From Pseudomonadota bacterium (lineage in GTDB: Bacteria; Myxococcota; Polyangia; GCA-2747355; JACKDQ01), in contig JAUVBO010000132.1 of assembly GCA_030591195.1 (NCBI GenBank), forward strand, positions 1 to 6,937: a DNA stretch of 6,937 nucleotides. The letters are read 5' to 3'. Made by a program: the position numbers and the translations under genes. This document shows positions 1 to 4,796 of the stretch, piece after piece (within the stretch, counting starts at the first letter, position 1; every line of letters begins with the position of its first letter). The notes beneath the pieces are model-generated. The model was not told the origin of the DNA. It made no database searches and was given only the letters and a program-made list of their open reading frames with translations.

Positions 1-2
1 CA

Positions 3-260
3 ACACCCCCCGCGCCCGACGCCGGGGTGCCATCAGCCGACGCGGGCACCGCCCTGCCGGATCAGGGCGTCGGGCCGCCTGTCTCGTCCGATGGTGGCGT
101 CGAGGCCGGGCCAGCCACGGGCCAGGACGCCGCCGCTGAGCAGCCCGCACCGGAGGAGGGCGGCTGTTCCCTGGGCGGCGGTCGAGGTCTTGGCCCGCTA
201 GCCTGGATCCTCGGCCTCTGGTTGGTCCAGAGCTGGCGACGACGGCGTCGCGACAGATGA
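3..260 (+). CDS. C-terminal end of a surface protein with MYXO-CTERM-like sorting tail (partial)
   Basis: The reading frame is open from the left edge to a TGA at 258-260, so this is the 3' end of a longer gene; the GTG at 27 is an internal codon, not a convincing start. The visible 85 residues are a linker rich in Pro, Ala, Asp and Gly (PDAG-type repeats), then EEGGCSLGGG, a hydrophobic helix (LGPLAWILGLWLVQSW) and the basic end RRRRRDR. Gly-Cys, helix and Arg cluster at the extreme C-terminus is the layout of the MYXO-CTERM signal of myxobacteria, thought to be processed at the Cys and to hold proteins at the cell surface. The functional domain lies outside the window, so no activity can be assigned. 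The stop overlaps the start of the next gene (ATGA), which suggests co-translation. Confidence 0.8.
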   Translation, partial: TPPAPDAGVPSADAGTALPDQGVGPPVSSDGGVEAGPATGQDAAAEQPAPEEGGCSLGGGRGLGPLAWILGLWLVQSWRRRRRDR

Positions 261-1750
261 CGTGGGTGATCGGCCCTAGCTCGGCCCGGTTAGGATCGCT
301 CGGTCTGCTGACGCTCTGGCTCGCCGCGGGCTGCGGGGGGACGGTCTCGCCGGCCCAGGCCGATGCGCTGGTCGCCGGCGACGGCGCGGTGGCCGCAGAC
401 GGTGGTGTTGTCGGCGGCGACGCGCTGGTGTCGGGCGGCGACAGCAGCCAGCTGCCGCCGTGCGACTCGCCGGTGGTCTCGCCCGACGAGCTGGCCGACG
501 AGACCCTCGAGCTGGCGGCGCGCGCGATCCGCAACGCTTACTATGGCTGCGATCCCACCGCGAGCTGCTCGTCGGCCAACGCGGGACCGGACACGACCCT
601 GCGCGATCGCCTCGGACGTCCGACGGTCGGCGGCCACGACCGCTACTGGTGTCCGGGCAAGCTCAGCCACGAGGGTTGTCGGTCGTTCGCCGAGGATCCC
701 CAGGTGGCCGAGGTCGCTGGGCCGGGGGTCGTGGGCGGCAAGATCTTCGCCGCGCCCTTCGTCCACGGCGTGCTCTACGGCTACCTCGACGGGTCGAGCT
801 GGCGCGTGGCCGACGTGGCCGACGCCAGCGGCGGGCGGAGCTTCTTCACCCTCCACGAGCAGCTCGCCGATCCCGACCACGCCGGCGTGGCGGGGCCGCT
901 CGGGGTGCCCTACGCGTCGGCCCTGGGCGACAGCCAGCGCTTCGTCGCCGGCTGCTGCATCTACACCGCGAGCTTCGACGAGGCCGCTGACGCCTTCGCG
1001 CTCGCGGCCGAGGGCGACGGCTGTCCCGAGCTGGCGACGGTCAACAACGGCGCCGCGCTGGCCCGGCCGGTGGCGATGACGGTCAACGGCAACGACCTGA
1101 CCGACCCGGAGGAGAAGTCACTACGCTACATCGCCGGCCGGGTCATCGGCCCGCTGGCCAATCACTACGGCACCCGCGCCGACGCCCTCGAGCGCGGCTC
1201 GACGGTGGCCTGGTGGTCGCTGAAGGAGGGGGTGCTCGGCACGCCGAACCCGATCGCCTTTTCCCTCTGCGACCGGCCCCGGGTGATGCTGACCGACGAT
1301 CTGCTGGGGGTCTGCAAGGAGGAGGCGTGGCAGGTCGGGATCGCTGCGATCCAGGCGCCGCGACCGCCGGGGAGCCCGAGCAACTACTTCAACAAGCCGA
1401 TCGCCGAGTACATCGCCGCTTACGAGGCGACGGCCGCCACCTGCTTGCCGAGCCTCGACGTCGCCGGGGTGCTGCGGCGAACCGCGCGCGAGGCGGGCTA
1501 CGCGGCCGGCAGCGAGGACGAGCGCAAGATCGTCGAGTCGACCGAGTTCGTCCGCGCGGCGTGGCTGCTGCGCGCGAGCGCGGTGGGCGTCGCCCGCCAG
1601 TACGATCGGGTCTACAACGAGTGCGTCGACGGCAGCAAGAGCTGGTGCTCGGGGACCACCTGGACCGAGACCAAGAAGTACGCGCCGACCGCGGCGGCGG
1701 CCGCCGAGGCCCGGGCCGACATCCGCAGCATCCTCTCCAAGCTCCGCTGA
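257..1750 (+). CDS. Cys-rich predicted lipoprotein of unknown function
   Basis: A 497-residue protein that I do not recognise. The N-terminus has one Arg (R11), a hydrophobic stretch (residues 12-24) and LAAGC, so lipidation at Cys26 is likely, although Ala at -3 is not the most typical lipobox residue. Residues 27-66 are a Gly/Ala/Asp/Val-rich linker with two GDALV-like units, as is common before myxobacterial surface domains. The rest (about 70-497) is a globular domain with 13 cysteines (69, 98, 104, 132, 141, 233, 234, 256, 338, 353, 396, 456, 464), suggesting several disulfides outside the cytoplasm. A Trp-rich segment TVAWWSLKEGVL lies at 316-327. The C-terminus is helical and Ala-rich, with no sorting tail. 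The ATG at 257 overlaps the upstream stop (ATGA) and has no clear Shine-Dalgarno, so translation probably depends on coupling. It is likely an operon partner of the upstream surface protein. Confidence 0.85.
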   Translation: MTWVIGPSSARLGSLGLLTLWLAAGCGGTVSPAQADALVAGDGAVAADGGVVGGDALVSGGDSSQLPPCDSPVVSPDELADETLELAARAIRNAYYGCDPTASCSSANAGPDTTLRDRLGRPTVGGHDRYWCPGKLSHEGCRSFAEDPQVAEVAGPGVVGGKIFAAPFVHGVLYGYLDGSSWRVADVADASGGRSFFTLHEQLADPDHAGVAGPLGVPYASALGDSQRFVAGCCIYTASFDEAADAFALAAEGDGCPELATVNNGAALARPVAMTVNGNDLTDPEEKSLRYIAGRVIGPLANHYGTRADALERGSTVAWWSLKEGVLGTPNPIAFSLCDRPRVMLTDDLLGVCKEEAWQVGIAAIQAPRPPGSPSNYFNKPIAEYIAAYEATAATCLPSLDVAGVLRRTAREAGYAAGSEDERKIVESTEFVRAAWLLRASAVGVARQYDRVYNECVDGSKSWCSGTTWTETKKYAPTAAAAAEARADIRSILSKLR

Positions 1751-1760
1751 GAGCACGCTC

Positions 1761-2690
1761 CTAACGTCGGCGGCGCCCGAGCAGCGGCAACAGCCACAGC
1801 AACAGCGTCAGCGCCCACGGAGCCGAGCTCCCTCTGCTGCCGATCCCGCAGCCGGACGAGGTGGCTTCAGGCTCGGGCGGCGGCTGCGCGTCGACCGGCG
1901 GCGGCGGCGCGTCGACCGGCGGCGGCGCGTCGACCGGTGGCGCTGCGTCGACCGGCAGCGCCGCATCGTGCTCGACGTGCCCGGAGTCGGCCGAGGGCGG
2001 GTCGGCGATGGTCAGGTCACCGTCGGCGGCCTCGGCGATCCAGTCGAGGTAGGCATCGATCCGGGTCGCGTTGGACTGCTGGCCGCAGGGGCCGATCATC
2101 GTCGAGTGGATGCCGACCTGGACCTCCTCGCCGTCGATGGTGGCGAACACCGGGCCGCCCGAGTCGCCGAGGCAGGTGTTGGCCGCGCCGTCTGCAGAGC
2201 CGGCGATCACCACCAGGGCGTTGGTCAGCTGGGAGACCTTGTTCACGCCCGCCAGCTTGGTGCCGATGCCGCTGCCGCTCGAGCCATAGCCGACGAGGGT
2301 CACCGACTGGCCTACCGCCGGCGGCTTGGTGGCCAGCACCACCGGTGACAGCGGCGGCGGCGAGGCGAGGCGGATCACCCCGACGTCGTAGAAGAGCCCC
2401 ATGTTGAAGGCCGCGTTGGCCACGGTGTGCTCGACCGGCCAGCTCTTGCCGTCGATCAGTACCTGCTGGGTTTCACCCGGTGGCACGCAGTGAGCGGCGG
2501 TCAGCAGGGTCTGCAGGCCGATCAGCGTCGCGGTGCAGATTCCCACCGGCCGCTGGATCTTGATCACCGAGGGGTAGTCGGTGGTCTCCTCCCCATTGAT
2601 GATCGCAGCCCGGTGCGTGCCGCGCTCGGTCGGGCTGCTACACGCCAACAAGGGGAGCCCTGACAGGACCAGGGTGGCCAGCATCCTCAT
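1761..2690 (-). CDS. Secreted trypsin-fold (S1) serine protease with lipobox and MYXO-CTERM-like tail
   Basis: A 309-residue S1-family (chymotrypsin-fold) endopeptidase. The catalytic triad is visible as His67 (LTAAHC), Asp102 (YDVGVIRL) and Ser177 (CLGDSGGP). IINGEE at 30-35 matches the IVGG-type N-terminus created by zymogen activation. Cys52-Cys68 and Cys173-Cys201 match conserved disulfides. The residue six before the Ser, which is Asp189 in trypsin, is Asn171, so Arg/Lys specificity cannot be assumed. The protein starts with a signal sequence ending in LPLLAC (Cys17). After the protease domain (to about 222) come an acidic stretch and a Pro-rich VDAPPP repeat linker (247-275). It ends with SSGCG, a hydrophobic helix (290-304) and RRRR, a MYXO-CTERM-like tail. 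The start is the ATG at 2690; only a weak GAAG lies upstream, very close. The PAD-like gene ends 42 bases upstream on the same strand, and the 3' end faces the lipoprotein gene 10 bases away. Confidence 0.93.
   Translation of the reverse strand: MRMLATLVLSGLPLLACSSPTERGTHRAAIINGEETTDYPSVIKIQRPVGICTATLIGLQTLLTAAHCVPPGETQQVLIDGKSWPVEHTVANAAFNMGLFYDVGVIRLASPPPLSPVVLATKPPAVGQSVTLVGYGSSGSGIGTKLAGVNKVSQLTNALVVIAGSADGAANTCLGDSGGPVFATIDGEEVQVGIHSTMIGPCGQQSNATRIDAYLDWIAEAADGDLTIADPPSADSGHVEHDAALPVDAAPPVDAPPPVDAPPPPVDAQPPPEPEATSSGCGIGSRGSSAPWALTLLLWLLPLLGRRRR
1886..1965 (-). repeat. Short tandem repeat encoding the VDAPPP linker
   Basis: Four copies of GCGTCGACCGG (on the + strand) begin at 1888, 1909, 1927 and 1945, with periods of 21, 18 and 18 bases and GGC-rich spacers. 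Read on the minus strand they encode PVDA(A/P)PP-type units in the protease linker. Unit length differs by one Pro codon, as expected from slippage or unequal recombination. The repeat stays in frame, so linker length can vary without breaking the gene. Confidence 0.8.
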
Positions 2691-2697
2691 GTCTTCG

Positions 2698-2703
2698 AGT
2701 ATA
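2698..2703 (-). promoter_or_regulatory. Possible -10 element directly upstream of the protease ATG
   Basis: On the minus strand TATACT differs from the sigma-70 -10 consensus TATAAT at one position. Only seven bases separate it from the protease ATG at 2690, so a transcript starting here would be nearly leaderless, which fits the lack of a good ribosome binding site. I see no matching -35 at the usual spacing. It is one of few AT-rich hexamers in a very GC-rich stretch, but chance is possible. Confidence 0.25.
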
Positions 2704-2711
2704 GCGCGTCG

Positions 2712-2730
2712 GCCGCGCCGAAGCGTCGGC
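2712..2730 (-). terminator. Intercistronic hairpin with UUCG loop (possible terminator or attenuator)
   Basis: On the minus strand, two bases after the PAD-like stop codon, GCCG-A-CGC-TTCG-GCG-CGGC can fold into a seven-pair GC stem with one bulged A and a C(UUCG)G tetraloop, a known very stable RNA loop. No U-tract follows, so a classical intrinsic terminator is not shown. It could reduce read-through into the protease gene or stabilise the 3' end of the upstream message. The assignment rests on hand folding only. Confidence 0.35.
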
Positions 2731-2732
2731 GG

Positions 2733-4130
2733 TCAGGAAGCCCAGGGGCCCGCGGACTGGCCGATGACGCCGGTGGTGCAGCGCAGCTCGCCCTGGTTGT
2801 GCATCGAGCCCTCGCCGCCCGGCACGAGCTTGACGTCGATGCCAAGCTCGCCAAAGCGCTGCTTGACGATGCTCGCCGCCTTGGTCACCGCGGCGGCGAT
2901 CTCGGGTCGATCGGGGAAGGCGTAGTCCGGCGCGAGGAAGCTCGGCGTGCCGTCGAGCTCGGCCAGCAGGCCGTTGTTGAAGGTCAGGGTGCGCTTGCGG
3001 GACTCGCTGGCGGTGCTGAGGTCGATGAACAGCATCGGGACCTCGACGATCTCGAAGCCGAGGCCGGCGAGCTGGTCGCGCACCCGCTCGAAGGCTGCCA
3101 CGCGCTTGGCCCAGCTCCAGCCCGCGTCGACCCACTCGGGCAGCTGCTCGACGTCGTCGACCTCGAACACGTCGCGCAGCATCGACAGCGGCGAGCCAAG
3201 GACCACAGTCGGTCGTCCATCGACGCCCCGGTCGAGGGCGGTGAGGTAGATGTCGATGTGGGGGCTGTAGCGCTCGTACTGGGTCGCGGCGTCCACCGGG
3301 ATGATCGTCTTGTTGAAGAGCGCCGCGAGGAACCCCTCCGCGGTCATGCCCTCGAGGTTCACCCGAACCCGCACCTGGCGGAGCATCTTGTCGTAGGTGC
3401 TCTGGCCGACGAAGAGGAACCGCTCGGTGACGAAGCGGTCACCGCCTTCGCCGTATTGCAGGTTCCAGATCCGACCCCGGTACCAGTGCTCGCTGTAGGT
3501 CGCGTTGTCCTGATGGACGCTGCCGTCGTTGGAGGCCACCACCACCCGCTCGTAGAACCGCTCGTCATCGAGGGGGGCAAACCGGCTCGGGTGCAGCGCC
3601 TCGAGCTGCAGCGGCACGCCGAGCTCGAAGCCCGCGTTCTCGTTCATTATCACCGTGTCCGACCGGGTCGGCAGCACCACCGACCGGCCGTCCCGGCGAT
3701 CGATGAACCGGAACAGCCGGTCTTGGGTCCAGTCGGTCAGCCGACGGTGGAAGTTTTCGTGAATATGAACGGTTCGTCCCTCGGCCCCCGCCGCTGCGAT
3801 GGCCGCCTGGTACTTGGCTGGCGTCACGCCGTCCTCCTGGGAGGGGACGACGAAGTACTCGGCCGGCAGCAGCTTCATCAGCTGGGCCTGCATCGGCATG
3901 ATGCTCTCGGTCCCGGCGAGGAACAGCACCCGGTCGATCCGCCGGTGGGGCGAGTCGACCACCAGCTCGAGGTTGGCGTGGGCCGCGAGCACTTCGGCGG
4001 CCGTGGGAAGCTCAGCGTCGGCCTTGCCGCCGAGTCCCAGGGACGTCGGGTCCGCGTCCAGGGGTCCGCAACCCTGGGGCAGGACAAAAAACAGCGCGAA
4101 CAGCAACGACAGCAGGCAAGCGCGGGGCAT
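2733..4130 (-). CDS. Exported protein-arginine deiminase (PAD)-like enzyme
   Basis: A 465-residue protein resembling the catalytic (pentein-fold) domain of protein-arginine deiminases, which hydrolyse peptidyl-arginine to citrulline and ammonia. Family landmarks appear in order: DWTQD (Asp137, like WxQD in PADs), GEGGDRF (227-233, a substrate-site Gly-Gly loop), SPHIDIYL (His291 and Asp293, the HxD pair) followed by a VVLGSPLSMLRDVF segment like the LLLASPRSCYKLF of PAD4, TFNNGLL (383-389), and GELRCTT (Cys451, like GEVHCGT). These match Asp350, His471, Asp473 and Cys645 of human PAD4. The PAD N-terminal and middle immunoglobulin-like domains are absent. Residues 1-21 form a signal ending LPQGC; Cys21 could be lipidated, but Pro at -3 is atypical. 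I chose ATG 4130 over the in-frame ATG at 4193 because GGAG sits eight bases upstream and the signal peptide then begins directly. It probably leads an operon with the protease. A broader guanidino-modifying role remains possible. Confidence 0.87.
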   Translation of the reverse strand: MPRACLLSLLFALFFVLPQGCGPLDADPTSLGLGGKADAELPTAAEVLAAHANLELVVDSPHRRIDRVLFLAGTESIMPMQAQLMKLLPAEYFVVPSQEDGVTPAKYQAAIAAAGAEGRTVHIHENFHRRLTDWTQDRLFRFIDRRDGRSVVLPTRSDTVIMNENAGFELGVPLQLEALHPSRFAPLDDERFYERVVVASNDGSVHQDNATYSEHWYRGRIWNLQYGEGGDRFVTERFLFVGQSTYDKMLRQVRVRVNLEGMTAEGFLAALFNKTIIPVDAATQYERYSPHIDIYLTALDRGVDGRPTVVLGSPLSMLRDVFEVDDVEQLPEWVDAGWSWAKRVAAFERVRDQLAGLGFEIVEVPMLFIDLSTASESRKRTLTFNNGLLAELDGTPSFLAPDYAFPDRPEIAAAVTKAASIVKQRFGELGIDVKLVPGGEGSMHNQGELRCTTGVIGQSAGPWAS

Positions 4131-4219
4131 CGGCTGATCTCCGTTGTTCAGTGGCAACCAAGGGGATGAAAGCAGGGACCATACCAAACGCATGGCAGTG
4201 TAAGTCAGTGTGATCTTTG
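4131..4219. promoter_or_regulatory. Divergent intergenic region between the PAD-like gene and the unknown gene
   Basis: About 90 bases, visibly richer in A and T than the rest of the window, lie between two outward-facing genes, so promoters for the PAD-protease unit (leftward) and possibly the unknown gene (rightward) should be here. I find no convincing -35/-10 pair on either strand. Possible operator-like elements are CAGTG at 4149-4153, 4196-4200 and 4206-4210 (the last two exactly ten bases apart) and an interrupted inverted repeat GTTG (4143-4146) / CAAC (4155-4158). Confidence 0.5.
4139..4142 (-). promoter_or_regulatory. Ribosome binding site that fixes the PAD-like start
   Basis: GGAG on the minus strand lies eight bases before the ATG at 4130. 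It supports that start over the longer one at 4193, whose extra 21 residues would place polar sequence in front of a signal peptide and run through the divergent promoter region. Confidence 0.7.
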
Positions 4220-4792
4220 ATGACTACGATTGTGGTGCCCCGGCACCCCAGCCCAACCATGGCTACTGCAGCCACCGATCACACGCCCAGCGCGCGGTTT
4301 TGGGTGGGCAGCGTTGATCAACCCTCACCGGCGCAGGGGATTGACGGTCGATGGCTCACGGCGCATTCTCGAGGGGTGACAAACGATCGCGACTTCCCCC
4401 AGCTGGCCAATACCTGCAACCAAATCCTCAGTGGCTCGGAGGGCGTGCTGCAGTGGGCCTGGGACGACTACATGGGCGCGGCCCTCGCCACGCACGCCAA
4501 GCCATCCGCAGATAGCCTGCTGAAGCTGCTCGAGGGGGCCTTCGAGAGCCACCACACGGCCGACTCGGTCGGAGGCGACGCGGTGGCGACCGAGATCGCC
4601 GCGGCGAACGGCGGGCTACGCCCGGGCCAGCACCTGTTCCTCTCCGACGGCGGCGACGAGTCCTGGCTGGTGGGCGCCTGGTGGCCCTGGGGCGACGGGC
4701 AGACGATCTCGCTGCGGGTTCGGCTGCTCGATACCTCGGTGACGCCCGCGGGCGCCCTCGCCCAGCCGCTGCGGACCTGGTTCAGGATCTAG
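4220..4792 (+). CDS. Hypothetical protein of unknown function (start uncertain)
   Basis: A 190-residue frame from the ATG at 4220 (a TTG precedes it at 4217). I do not recognise a family. No signal peptide or membrane helix is visible, so it may be cytoplasmic, unlike its neighbours. The C-terminal part is acidic and Trp-rich, with LFLSDGGDESWLVGAWWPWGDG followed by a probable beta strand (TISLRVRLLD). The first 50 or so codons look less coding-like: about a third end in A or T by hand count, whereas the codons after about 4440 end almost always in G or C. No start has a good Shine-Dalgarno. Alternatives are ATG 4259 and GTG 4376; the latter would give 138 residues and leave a longer regulatory region upstream. 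The gene's body is probably real, because its third-position GC is strong and its stop abuts exactly on that of the next gene. Confidence 0.6.
   Translation: MTTIVVPRHPSPTMATAATDHTPSARFWVGSVDQPSPAQGIDGRWLTAHSRGVTNDRDFPQLANTCNQILSGSEGVLQWAWDDYMGAALATHAKPSADSLLKLLEGAFESHHTADSVGGDAVATEIAAANGGLRPGQHLFLSDGGDESWLVGAWWPWGDGQTISLRVRLLDTSVTPAGALAQPLRTWFRI
4313..4322. promoter_or_regulatory. Palindrome GTTGATCAAC, possible operator
   Basis: A perfect ten-base palindrome in the low-GC first part of the hypothetical gene. If that gene really starts at GTG 4376, this site would lie upstream of it and could bind a dimeric regulator. A second smaller match, TGATC, occurs at 4211-4215. Chance or coding sequence is equally possible. 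Confidence 0.2.
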
Positions 4793-4796
4793 CTAG
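4789..4796. other. Abutting convergent stop codons (CTAGCTAG)
   Basis: TAG at 4790-4792 ends the rightward gene and the complement of CTA at 4793-4795 ends the leftward VWA gene, with no base between them. The palindrome CTAGCTAG holds both stops. Any terminator for either gene must lie inside the other coding sequence. Confidence 0.85.

Noticed and set aside
316..327. TVAWWSLKEGVL of the lipoprotein (residues 316-327, near 1202-1237 in the window) as a lytic transglycosylase active site
   Set aside because: A single Glu in a short motif without the rest of a lysozyme-type signature is not enough to claim an enzyme.
290..1756. Open frames on the minus strand and in other + frames across the lipoprotein gene
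   Set aside because: They are Arg/Ala-rich with no signal peptide or motif, while the chosen frame has a lipoprotein signal, ordered cysteines and balanced composition.
1751..1760. GAGC-AC-GCTC inverted repeat between the convergent genes as a bidirectional terminator
   Set aside because: The stem is only four pairs with a two-base loop and no U-tract on either side, too weak to call.
1937..2407. Arg/Ser/Pro-rich open frames on the + strand over the protease gene
   Set aside because: The opposite strand encodes a protease with a complete catalytic triad; these frames are composition artefacts.
2799..4169. Long open frame (456 codons) on the + strand opposite the PAD-like gene
   Set aside because: It is antisense to a gene with clear family motifs. 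Its translation is rich in Val, Gly, Arg, Glu and His with no domain, as expected of a shadow frame in GC-rich DNA.
4131..4193. Longer PAD-like protein starting at ATG 4193
   Set aside because: It would add 21 polar residues before a signal peptide and ignore a well-placed GGAG before ATG 4130.
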